64,000 nt of DNA from Streptantibioticus_A sp037034305 (GTDB lineage Bacteria; Actinomycetota; Actinomycetes; Streptomycetales; Streptomycetaceae). A program made the translations under genes and the position numbers. The notes beneath the pieces are model-generated. The model saw only the letters and a program-made list of their open reading frames with translations, had not been told where the DNA came from and searched no databases. The DNA lies in the NCBI GenBank assembly GCA_037034305.1, contig JBAGJY010000002.1:248001-312000 (forward strand). Reading direction: 5' to 3'. Below are positions 11,217-18,520 of the stretch, one piece after another; position 1 is the first letter of the stretch; the number at the start of each line of letters is the position of its first letter.

Positions 11217-11783
11217 TTAGCTGTTCACCCGGCCGAGGTAGTCACCCGTGCGGGTGTCGACCTTGATCTTCTCACCGGTCGTGATGAACAGCGGCACCTG
11301 GATCTCGTAGCCGGTCTCCAGCGTGGCGGGCTTGGTGCCGCCGGTGGAGCGGTCGCCCTGGACACCCGGCTCGGTGTTCTCGATGGTGAGCTCGACGGCT
11401 GCCGGGAGCTCGACGTAGAGGACCTCGCCCTCGTGCGTCGCGACGACGGCCTCGAAGCCCTCGATCATGAAGTTGGCGGCGTCGCCGACGGCCTTGCGGT
11501 CCACGTGGATCTGGTCGTAGGTGTCCATGTCCATGAAGACGAAGTACTCGCCGTCCATGTACGAGAACTGCATCCCGCGCTTGTCGACGGTGGCCGTCTC
11601 GACCTTCACGCCTGCGTTGAAGGTCTTGTCGACGACCTTGCCGGAGAGCACGTTCTTGAGCTTGGTGCGGACGAAGGCAGGGCCCTTGCCCGGCTTGACG
11701 TGCTGGAACTCAACGACGGACCAGAGCTGGTCGCCGTCGAGCTTGAGCACCATGCCGTTCTTGAGGTCGTTCGTGCTGGCCAC
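11217..11783 (-). CDS. efp: Translation elongation factor P
   Basis: EF-P relieves ribosome stalling at polyproline stretches. The 188-residue protein shows the three beta-barrel domains: an N-terminal KOW-like domain with the tip loop HVKPGKGPAFVRTKL, the YMDGEYFVFMDMDTYDQI central region and the C-terminal TRTGDYLGRVNS end. The GTG at 11783 (VASTNDLKNG) is preferred to longer in-frame starts because it matches the family N-terminus and has an AGGAG ribosome binding site upstream. The tip of the domain I loop carries a lysine. Located between an M24-peptidase-like gene and nusB, a common actinobacterial arrangement. Confidence 0.97.
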   Translation of the reverse strand: MASTNDLKNGMVLKLDGDQLWSVVEFQHVKPGKGPAFVRTKLKNVLSGKVVDKTFNAGVKVETATVDKRGMQFSYMDGEYFVFMDMDTYDQIHVDRKAVGDAANFMIEGFEAVVATHEGEVLYVELPAAVELTIENTEPGVQGDRSTGGTKPATLETGYEIQVPLFITTGEKIKVDTRTGDYLGRVNS

Positions 11784-11832
11784 GGTCGCGGAATCTCCTG
11801 AGAGTGCTGCATCGGAAACCAGAAAGCGCCCG

Positions 11833-12939
11833 CTACAAGGCGAGCAGTTCCTTGGTCGTGATGGTGAGTAGCTCGGGCCCGCCGTCCGCCGCTGGGCGCA
11901 CGACGAGTGTGTCGTCGATCCGGACACCGCCCCGGTCCGGGAAGTGGACCCCCGGCTCGACGGTGACCGGCACACAAGCGTCCAGTTTACCCATGGCTGA
12001 GGGGGTGAGCCGAGGGTCCTCGTCGATTTCGAGCCCCACGCCGTGTCCGGTCCACGTTCCGGCGGCCTCGCCGTGGCCCGCCCGCTCCAGCACCCGGCGC
12101 GCCGCGAGGTCGACGTCCCGGCAGGCGGCACCCGGTGCGAGGGCCTCGCGGCCCGCGCGCTGGGCGTCGAACACCACGTCGTACAGGTCGATCTGCCAGT
12201 TCGCCGGCGCCGCGCCGATGACGAAGGTACGGCCGACCTCGCAGCGGTAGCCGCGGTAGCAGGCGCCGAGGCAGACGGTGAGGAAGTCGCCCTCCTCGAC
12301 CCGCCGGTCGGTGGGGCGGTGCCGGGCGGCGCCGGAGTGCGGGCCGGTGCCCACGTAGGTGGGGAACGCGGGGCCGTCCGCGCCGTGGTCGGCCAGCCGG
12401 CGCTCCAGTTCCAGCGCGAGGTGCCGCTCGGTGCGGCCGACCAGGATGGACTCCAGCAGCTCGCCCAGCGCCTGGTCGGTGATCTCGGCGGCGATCCGCA
12501 GGCAGGCGATCTCCTCCTCGTCCTTGACCAGCCGCAGCTGCTCCACCGCCTGCCCGAGGTCGAGCAGGCGCAGGCCCGGCGTGACCGAGGCGATGGCCCG
12601 GTGCCGGGCGACGGTCAGATGGTGCTCCTCGACCGCCAGGCTGTCCGCGCCCAGGCCCGGGGCGAGGTCGGCCGCGGCCACCGCGGGGTCGCCGTCCGGC
12701 GAGGGAAGCGCCACCCGCCGCAGGTCGTCCGGCGGGCTGCCCTCGCCCGGCTCCCCGTACGCCCGGCGGCGGTGGACCAGCAGATCCTCCGCGGGCGCCA
12801 GCATCAGTACGGCGTCGGACGGCGCCCAACCGGTCAGATAGCGGATGTTGGCGGGTCGGGAGACCAGCGCGGCGGCGGATCCAGCCGCCGCGCACCGCTC
12901 CCGTAGCCGCATCCGGCGGGAAGCGTGCACCTCGGGCAT
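11833..12939 (-). CDS. M24 (aminopeptidase P-like) family protein with altered metal site
   Basis: The 368-residue protein has the full pita-bread fold layout of Xaa-Pro aminopeptidases: a creatinase-like N-terminal domain and a C-terminal catalytic domain. However, alignment to the E. coli enzyme suggests that the metal ligands D260, D271 and E406 are Cys223 (VCLGA), Glu234 (CEVGRT) and Asp342 (RIDD), and the catalytic His361 is Asp306 (EIDEDP); only His299 and Glu328 are canonical. It may bind another metal, have changed chemistry or be non-catalytic. The ATG at 12939 (MPEVHASRR) is preferred to longer starts in GC-rich repeat. It is upstream of efp in the same direction. Confidence 0.88.
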   Translation of the reverse strand: MPEVHASRRMRLRERCAAAGSAAALVSRPANIRYLTGWAPSDAVLMLAPAEDLLVHRRRAYGEPGEGSPPDDLRRVALPSPDGDPAVAAADLAPGLGADSLAVEEHHLTVARHRAIASVTPGLRLLDLGQAVEQLRLVKDEEEIACLRIAAEITDQALGELLESILVGRTERHLALELERRLADHGADGPAFPTYVGTGPHSGAARHRPTDRRVEEGDFLTVCLGACYRGYRCEVGRTFVIGAAPANWQIDLYDVVFDAQRAGREALAPGAACRDVDLAARRVLERAGHGEAAGTWTGHGVGLEIDEDPRLTPSAMGKLDACVPVTVEPGVHFPDRGGVRIDDTLVVRPAADGGPELLTITTKELLAL

Positions 12940-13366
12940 GTGCCGAGCGTACGCAACACTCGCTCCCGGGACCTCCGGACCAGGTCCGGACGGGTCCCCT
13001 CCGGGCCCCGTCCGCGACACCACGGGGGCGGCGCGCCGCCCGACGCCGGTACGGGCGCGCGGGCAGAACCCGCGGATCGGGACACAGGCCCGCCCCACAG
13101 GCACGCCCCGAGGGCGCGACGCCACCGCCCGGCCGGGGCGCAGCCCCGCCAGGGGCGCAGGGGCACCGCCCCGCCACACCGCCAGCCCCCGCCGCGCCCG
13201 CAGCGGCGCAGGGACGCAGCCCCGCCAGGGGCGCAGGGGCGCAGCCCCGCCGGGGACCGGGGCGGGAGCCCCGTAGCGACACCGCGCCGGGGCCTGTCGG
13301 GGTTTGGGGCGGAGCCCCAAGTGCGGGTGGGTGGGTGGGAAGGACGAACCCCAGGCGGGAGGCCGA
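12940..13366. repeat. 427-base intergenic stretch of GC-rich short repeats
   Basis: No gene is supported here. The middle (about 13130-13265) contains several imperfect copies of GGCGCAGCCCCGCCAGGGGC interleaved with their partial complements. The end holds GGGGTTTGGGGCGGAGCCC at 13299-13317, which is nearly identical to 35134-35152 elsewhere in the window. Long open frames on both strands here are a by-product of GC content. The promoter of the M24-family gene presumably lies close to 12940. Confidence 0.7.
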
Positions 13367-14143
13367 CTAGTGGGGCGTGAGGGAGCGGGTGACGACGCGG
13401 TCCAGGGCCTCCGCCGTCGCGGGGACGTCCAGTTGGGAGTTGTCGATGATGGGGAGACCCGACCCGTACCAGCCGGCCATCCGGCCGTGGATTCGGGCCA
13501 CCTCCTCGTCGGTCAGCCGTCGGTTGCCGGTGCGTTCGGCGTTGCGGGCCAGTACGACCTCCAGGCCGGGCAGCAGCACCACGGGCAGCAGCCCGGGTCC
13601 GACGTGCCGTTTCCAGCCGCCCAGGCCGACCACCGGCCGGTCCGGGAAGACCGCGTCGTCGATGATGCAGGAGATGCCGTTGGCCAGGAAGTTACGGGCT
13701 GAGAACCCGCAGGTGCGCCGGGCGAGCCGGTACTGCGCCTCGGAGTGCTCGTTCCAGCCGGACTGCGGATCGGCGAACCCGGACCGCACCCACTCCCGCA
13801 CGTCGTCCAGGCTGATGTGCGCGGTCGGCGTGCCGCGATGGTCGGCCCAGTACCGCGCGACCGTGGTCTTGCCCGCCCCCGCCGGGCCGATGAGCAGCAC
13901 GGCCGCCGGAGCGTAGGAGGGGGCCGACCGCACCGCCATGGCGGCCGGAGGCAACGGGAAGTGCCCGGTGGTGGCCGCCGGAGGCGGACCCGGCACCGTG
14001 CCCGGTGGCGCGGGCCACGGCGGTGGCACGGGCGGCTCCTGCGGGACCGGGCCGGAGCCGGGCCGTCCGTGCGGGGCCGCGGGGATCCAGCCAGCGGCAC
14101 TCCCGTGAGGCGGTGGCAGCGGCACCCCCACAGCATGCTGCAT
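13367..14143 (-). CDS. P-loop kinase-like ATPase with proline-rich N-terminus
   Basis: Function unknown. Of 258 residues, about the first 75 are a disordered Pro/Ala/Gly region. A P-loop NTPase of the small-kinase type follows, with Walker A GPAGAGKTT and a SLDDVREWVRSGFAD segment typical of zeta-toxin or polynucleotide-kinase-like folds, which phosphorylate small molecules or RNA. The late R-rich LARNAERTGNR lid region supports a kinase. It stands alone between repeat-rich DNA and the aro gene cluster terminator. The ATG at 14143 follows directly on a TAG, so no upstream extension is possible. Confidence 0.75.
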   Translation of the reverse strand: MQHAVGVPLPPPHGSAAGWIPAAPHGRPGSGPVPQEPPVPPPWPAPPGTVPGPPPAATTGHFPLPPAAMAVRSAPSYAPAAVLLIGPAGAGKTTVARYWADHRGTPTAHISLDDVREWVRSGFADPQSGWNEHSEAQYRLARRTCGFSARNFLANGISCIIDDAVFPDRPVVGLGGWKRHVGPGLLPVVLLPGLEVVLARNAERTGNRRLTDEEVARIHGRMAGWYGSGLPIIDNSQLDVPATAEALDRVVTRSLTPH

Positions 14144-14221
14144 CTAGGCCCACTCCGTCTCGTACCGATCGGAACTCCGTCAGACCCGTCGCGATGACCG
14201 GTCCCGACACCGAACCGTACC

Positions 14222-14255
14222 GCCCCTGGCCGTAGTTGTGTGAACGACCAGGGGC
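14222..14255 (-). terminator. Terminator of the aro gene cluster
   Basis: GCCCCTGG (14222-14229) pairs with CCAGGGGC (14248-14255), with an extra CGT/ACG pairing one mismatch inside the stem. It lies 38 bases beyond the aroQ stop on the minus strand. Confidence 0.65.
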
Positions 14256-14292
14256 CGGTCAACGTGCCCGGACGAACCTCCGCCAGCCCGTT

Positions 14293-14733
14293 TCAGGCCG
14301 ACAGCTCGTCAGCGAGCGCGCGCAGCGCCAACCGGTACGAGCCGATCCCGAATCCGGCGATCGTGCCGCTGGCCACCGCCGCGATGACCGAATTGTGGCG
14401 GAACTCCTCACGGGAGTACGGATTGGAGATGTGCACCTCGATCAGCGGCGCGGTGCGCTGCGCCGCCGCGTCCCGCATCCCGTAGGAGTAGTGGGTGAAC
14501 GCCCCCGGGTTGAGAACGACCGGAATCGATCCGTCGGCGGCCTCGTGCAGCCAACGGATCATCTCGCCCTCGTCGTTGGTCTCCCGGACCTGCACGTCGA
14601 AGCCGAGTTCCTTGCCGAGGGCGGTGCACTCCTCGACCAGCCCGGCGTAGGAGGTCGAGCCGTAGACATCCGGCTCACGGCTGCCCAGGCGGCCCAGGTT
14701 CGGGCCGTTCAACACGTAGACGGCACGCGTCAC
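14293..14733 (-). CDS. aroQ: 3-Dehydroquinate dehydratase, type II
   Basis: The 146-residue enzyme removes water from dehydroquinate in the shikimate pathway. The NGPNLGRLGSREPDVYG motif carries the catalytic tyrosine, and VVLNPGAFTHYS and VEVHISNPYSREEFRHNS are the substrate-binding segments of the dodecameric type II family. The GTG at 14733 overlaps the aroB stop as GTGA; longer readings extend inside aroB and are not credible. It is the last gene of the aro cluster. Confidence 0.96.
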   Translation of the reverse strand: MTRAVYVLNGPNLGRLGSREPDVYGSTSYAGLVEECTALGKELGFDVQVRETNDEGEMIRWLHEAADGSIPVVLNPGAFTHYSYGMRDAAAQRTAPLIEVHISNPYSREEFRHNSVIAAVASGTIAGFGIGSYRLALRALADELSA

Positions 14734-15821
14734 TTGGCCACCTCCGTGTACGCGGCGACCAGCAGCGCCGGGTCGGGGGCCTCCAGGACGGTGGGCTTGG
14801 CCAGTCCGTCCAGCACGATGAAGCGCAGCCGGTCGCCGCGTGACTTCTTGTCCACCTTCATGGTCTCCAGCAGCCTGGGCCACTGGTCGCCCTTGTACGT
14901 CAGCGGCAGCCCGACCGAGGAGAGCACCGCGCGGTGCCGGTCGGCGGTGGCGTCGTCCAACCGGCCCGCCAGGCGGCCGAGTTCGGCCGCGAAGACCATG
15001 CCGACGGAGACCGCCGCCCCGTGCCGCCAGCTGTACCGTTCGTTCTTCTCGATGGCGTGGGCCAGCGTGTGGCCGTAGTTGAGGATCTCCCGCAGCCCCG
15101 ACTCCTTCAGGTCCTGCGAGACCACCTCGGCCTTCACCCGGATGGACCGCTCTATCAACTCCGCGGTGTGCGGACCGTCCGGGGTACGGGCGGCCTGCGG
15201 ATCGGCCTCGATCAGGTCGAGGATCACCGGATCGGCGATGAAGCCCGCCTTGATGATCTCGGCCAGCCCGCTGACGTAGTCGTTGACCGGCAGCGAGTCC
15301 AGGCAGGCCAGATCGCACAGCACTCCGGCGGGCGGGTGGAAGGCGCCCACCAGGTTCTTGCCCTCGGCGGTGTTGATGCCGGTCTTGCCGCCAACCGCCG
15401 CGTCCACCATCGCCAGCACCGTGGTGGGCACCGCGATCCACCGCACTCCGCGCAGCCAGGTGGCGGCGACGAATCCGGCCAGGTCGGTGGTGGCGCCGCC
15501 GCCGATCCCGACGATCACATCGGTACGGGTGAACTGGGTCTGCCCGAGCACGCTCCAGCAGTACGCGGCCACCTCCGCGGACTTGGCCTCCTCGGCGTTG
15601 GGCAGCTGGACGGCGATCGCCTCGTAGCCCTGCTCCGCGAGGTCGGCGCGGACCGCTTCTCCGGTGGCGGACAGCGCCTCCGGGTGCAGCACCGCGACGC
15701 GCTTGGCCTCCTGGCCGATCAACGCCGGGAGTTCGCCCAGCAGTTGGCGGCCGACCAGCACCTCGTAGGGGGCGCTGCCCGCGGTACCGCCGACCTGGAT
15801 GCGGGTGGGTGTGTCGTTCAT
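14730..15821 (-). CDS. aroB: 3-Dehydroquinate synthase
   Basis: The 363-residue NAD- and metal-dependent enzyme converts DAHP to dehydroquinate. Visible signatures are VGIGGGATTDLAGFVAATWL (NAD-binding), VDAAVGGKTGINTAEGKNLV and the metal-ligand region LNYGHTLAHAIE. It overlaps aroK and aroQ by 4 bases on each side. Length and motifs are typical. Confidence 0.97.
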   Translation of the reverse strand: MNDTPTRIQVGGTAGSAPYEVLVGRQLLGELPALIGQEAKRVAVLHPEALSATGEAVRADLAEQGYEAIAVQLPNAEEAKSAEVAAYCWSVLGQTQFTRTDVIVGIGGGATTDLAGFVAATWLRGVRWIAVPTTVLAMVDAAVGGKTGINTAEGKNLVGAFHPPAGVLCDLACLDSLPVNDYVSGLAEIIKAGFIADPVILDLIEADPQAARTPDGPHTAELIERSIRVKAEVVSQDLKESGLREILNYGHTLAHAIEKNERYSWRHGAAVSVGMVFAAELGRLAGRLDDATADRHRAVLSSVGLPLTYKGDQWPRLLETMKVDKKSRGDRLRFIVLDGLAKPTVLEAPDPALLVAAYTEVAK

Positions 15822-16369
15822 ACCTTCCTCAGCTCCAGTACGTCGAGGACCTGGTCGGCGACGTCCTGCGGTGTGCGGTCATCGGTCGCCACGACGGCCC
15901 GGGCGACCTCGGTGTACAACGGACGGCGGCGCTCCATCAACTGCCGCCACTGCTGCCGGGGGTTGACCGCCAGCAGCGGCCGGGGCGCGTCGAGCCCCAC
16001 CCGGTGCACGGCGGTCCGCAGGCTCACGTCGAGGAAGACCACCGGCCGTCCGAGCAGCGCCTCCCGGGTCCCCTCGTCCATGATCGAACCGCCGCCGAGG
16101 GAGAGCACCCCGGGATGCTCGGCGAGCGCCGCGCGGACGGCCGACCGCTCCAGCTCCCGGAAGTACGGTTCGCCGTCGTCGACGAAGATGTCGGAGATCG
16201 CCCGGCCCTGCGCGGCCTCGATGTCGGCGTCGGTGTCCCGGTACGTGGTGCCCAGCCGTTCGGCGAGCACCCGGCCGATGGTGGACTTGCCCGCACCGGG
16301 CGGCCCCACCAGGACGACGACGGGGCCGCCTTCCGGCCGCCCCGCGGCGCCTTCGCGTCCCATGTTCAC
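15818..16369 (-). CDS. aroK: Shikimate kinase
   Basis: The enzyme (183 residues from the GTG) phosphorylates shikimate with ATP. Walker A GPPGAGKSTIG, the DTDADIEAAQGR shikimate-binding segment, the SLGGGSIMDEGTR loop and the RRPLYTEVA lid are present. The GTG at 16369 overlaps the aroC stop as GTGA; an ATG two codons later at 16363 is an equally possible start. It lies between aroC and aroB with 4-base overlaps. Confidence 0.95.
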   Translation of the reverse strand: MNMGREGAAGRPEGGPVVVLVGPPGAGKSTIGRVLAERLGTTYRDTDADIEAAQGRAISDIFVDDGEPYFRELERSAVRAALAEHPGVLSLGGGSIMDEGTREALLGRPVVFLDVSLRTAVHRVGLDAPRPLLAVNPRQQWRQLMERRRPLYTEVARAVVATDDRTPQDVADQVLDVLELRKV

Positions 16370-17550
16370 CGGATCGCCAGGTTGTCGAGGTATCCGCTGA
16401 CGTTGCGCCGGGTCTCGGCGACCGAGTCGCCGCCGAACTTCTCCGCGACGGCGTCCGCGAGCACCAACGCGACCATCGCCTCGGCCACGATCCCCGCGGC
16501 GGGCACCGCGCAGACATCGGACCGCTGGTGGTGCGCCTGGGCGGGCTCACCGGTGGTGACATCCACCGTGGCCAGCGCCCGCGGGACGGTGGCGATCGGC
16601 TTCATCGCGGCCCGTACCCGCAGGAGTTCACCGGTGGTGAGGCCACCCTCGGTGCCGCCGGAGCGCCCGGAGGCGCGGCGGATCCCCTCTTCGGTGGGCA
16701 GGATCTCGTCATGCGCCTTCGACCCCGGCACCCGGGCCAGCTCGAAGCCGTCGCCGACCTCCACGCCCTTGATGGCCTGGATGCCCATCAGCGCGGCGGC
16801 CAGCCGGGCGTCCAGGCGGCGGTCCCAGTGCACGTGCGAGCCCAGGCCCACCGGCACCCCGTAGGCCAGCACCTCGACCACACCGCCGAGGGTGTCGCCG
16901 TCCTTGTGCGCCTGGTCGATCTCGGCCACCATCGCCTCGCTGGCGGCGGCGTCCAGGCAGCGCACCGGGTCGGCGTCCAGCCTCTCGACGTCGGCGGGCT
17001 TGGGGTGGACGCCGTAGGGAGCCTTGGCCGCGCCCAGTTCCACGACGTGCGAGACGATCTCGATTCCGGCGGTCTCCTTCAGGTACGACCGCGCCACCGT
17101 GCCGAGCGCCACCCGGGCCGCGGTCTCCCGCGCGGAGGCCCGCTCCAGCACCGGACGGGCCTCGTCGAAGCCGTACTTCTGCATGCCCGCCAGGTCGGCG
17201 TGGCCCGGACGCGGCCTGGTCAGCGGCGCGTTGCGGGCGAGTTCGGCGAGTTCGGCCGGGTCGACCGGGTCGGCCGCCATGACCTTCTCCCACTTGGGCC
17301 ACTCGGTGTTGCCCACCATGATCGCCACCGGCGATCCCATGGTGAGGCCGTGCCGCACCCCGCCGAGGAAGGTGACCTCGTCCCGCTCGAACTTCATCCG
17401 GGCACCGCGGCCGTACCCCAGCCGCCTGCGGGCCAGGGCGTCCGCCACCATCTCCGTCGTCACCGGCACCCCCGCAGGCAGCCCCTCCAGTGTCGCCACC
17501 AGGGCCGGGCCGTGCGACTCCCCCGCCGTCAACCAGCGCAACCTACTCAA
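16366..17550 (-). CDS. aroC: Chorismate synthase
   Basis: The 394-residue FMN-dependent enzyme forms chorismate from EPSP. The N-terminus MSRLRWLTAGESHGPALVAT with its GESHG motif and the C-terminal AQAHHQRSDVCAVPAAGIVAE signature are clear. The start codon is TTG at 17550, preceded by a GAG-rich ribosome binding site. It is followed by aroK with a GTGA overlap and preceded by a 115-base gap to aroE. Confidence 0.97.
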   Translation of the reverse strand: MSRLRWLTAGESHGPALVATLEGLPAGVPVTTEMVADALARRRLGYGRGARMKFERDEVTFLGGVRHGLTMGSPVAIMVGNTEWPKWEKVMAADPVDPAELAELARNAPLTRPRPGHADLAGMQKYGFDEARPVLERASARETAARVALGTVARSYLKETAGIEIVSHVVELGAAKAPYGVHPKPADVERLDADPVRCLDAAASEAMVAEIDQAHKDGDTLGGVVEVLAYGVPVGLGSHVHWDRRLDARLAAALMGIQAIKGVEVGDGFELARVPGSKAHDEILPTEEGIRRASGRSGGTEGGLTTGELLRVRAAMKPIATVPRALATVDVTTGEPAQAHHQRSDVCAVPAAGIVAEAMVALVLADAVAEKFGGDSVAETRRNVSGYLDNLAIR

Positions 17551-17665
17551 CGGTGTTCCCTCTCTCCTGTGCCCGCCGGAAGTCCTGAAACCGCGAACGT
17601 CCTCGGATCCGATCCTCCCATGGGAGACCGACAGGCCGGGTACCAGTCCGTTGAACGGACAGCAC

Positions 17666-18520
17666 TCACCGTGCGGCGAGCGCCGCCTCCCCGGCCGCCC
17701 GCATAGCGGCCAGCGGTGCCGGACGGCGGCCGGTCATCAGCTCGACCTGGAGCACGGCCTGGTGCACCAGCAGGTCGAGACCGCCGACCACCGCGCCGCC
17801 GCGCGCCGACCAGGCCGCCGCCAGCGGGGTCGGCCACGGCTCGTAGAGCACGTCGAACAGCGCGCCGGGTTGCTCCGGTACCCCGGCGGCGAGCGCGTCG
17901 GTGGCTCCGGCGGGGGTGGTGGCGATGACCAGCGGGGCGGTGAAGGCGTCGGCCGCGGCCGACCAGTCACGGGTGCGCACGGCGACGCCGAGCCGCTCCC
18001 CCCACTCCCGCATCTGCGCGGCCCGCGCCTCGCTGCGCACGTACGCGGTGACCTCGGCCGAGCAGATCTGGGCGAGCGCGGCCAACGCGGAGGAGGCGGT
18101 GGCTCCGGCGCCCAGGATCGCCGCGGAGTCGACGCTGTCCACGCCGCGTTCCCGCAGCGCGGCGACCATGCCGGGGATGTCGGTGTTCTCCCCGGCGCGC
18201 CGCCCGTCCGCGGTGAACACCACGGTGTTGACGGCCTCCACGGACGCCGCGGTGTCGCTGATCTCGTCCAGCAGCGGGATCACCGCGCGTTTGAGCGGCA
18301 TGGTCAGCGACAGCCCGGCCCAGGGCTTGTCGTCGTCGCCGATCGAGGCGAGGAAGCCGGGCAGCGCCGCCTCGTCCACCTCGTGCCGCCCGTACTCCCA
18401 GCCCTCCAGGCCCAGGGCCCGGTAGGCGGCACGGTGCAGCACCGGGGAGAGCGAGTGGGCGATGGGCGATCCGAGAACCGCCGCGCGGTGGGGCCGGGCG
18501 GCCCGGGATGGGGTCGACAT
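17666..18520 (-). CDS. aroE: Shikimate dehydrogenase
   Basis: The 284-residue NADPH enzyme reduces dehydroshikimate. The shikimate-binding AVLGSPIAHSLSPVLHRAAY segment and the Rossmann AAILGAGATASSALAAL segment are present; the SLTMPLKRAV region carries the catalytic lysine. The ATG at 18520 overlaps the mltG stop by one base (TGATG); a TTG at 18523 has slightly better spacing to a GGAG and is an alternative. Actinobacteria have paralogues of this family, so quinate/shikimate specificity is inferred from the aro neighbourhood. Confidence 0.93.
   Translation of the reverse strand: MSTPSRAARPHRAAVLGSPIAHSLSPVLHRAAYRALGLEGWEYGRHEVDEAALPGFLASIGDDDKPWAGLSLTMPLKRAVIPLLDEISDTAASVEAVNTVVFTADGRRAGENTDIPGMVAALRERGVDSVDSAAILGAGATASSALAALAQICSAEVTAYVRSEARAAQMREWGERLGVAVRTRDWSAAADAFTAPLVIATTPAGATDALAAGVPEQPGALFDVLYEPWPTPLAAAWSARGGAVVGGLDLLVHQAVLQVELMTGRRPAPLAAMRAAGEAALAAR

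Noticed and set aside
12000..13380. Long open frames on both strands over the M24-family gene and its GC-rich upstream region
   Set aside because: They show only Arg/Gly/Pro/Ala shadow composition; third-position GC and protein similarity support only the minus-strand gene ending at 12939.
14733..15441. Extended reading of aroQ to 15441
   Set aside because: The added residues are out-of-frame aroB sequence; GTGA overlap at 14730-14733 fits the operon.
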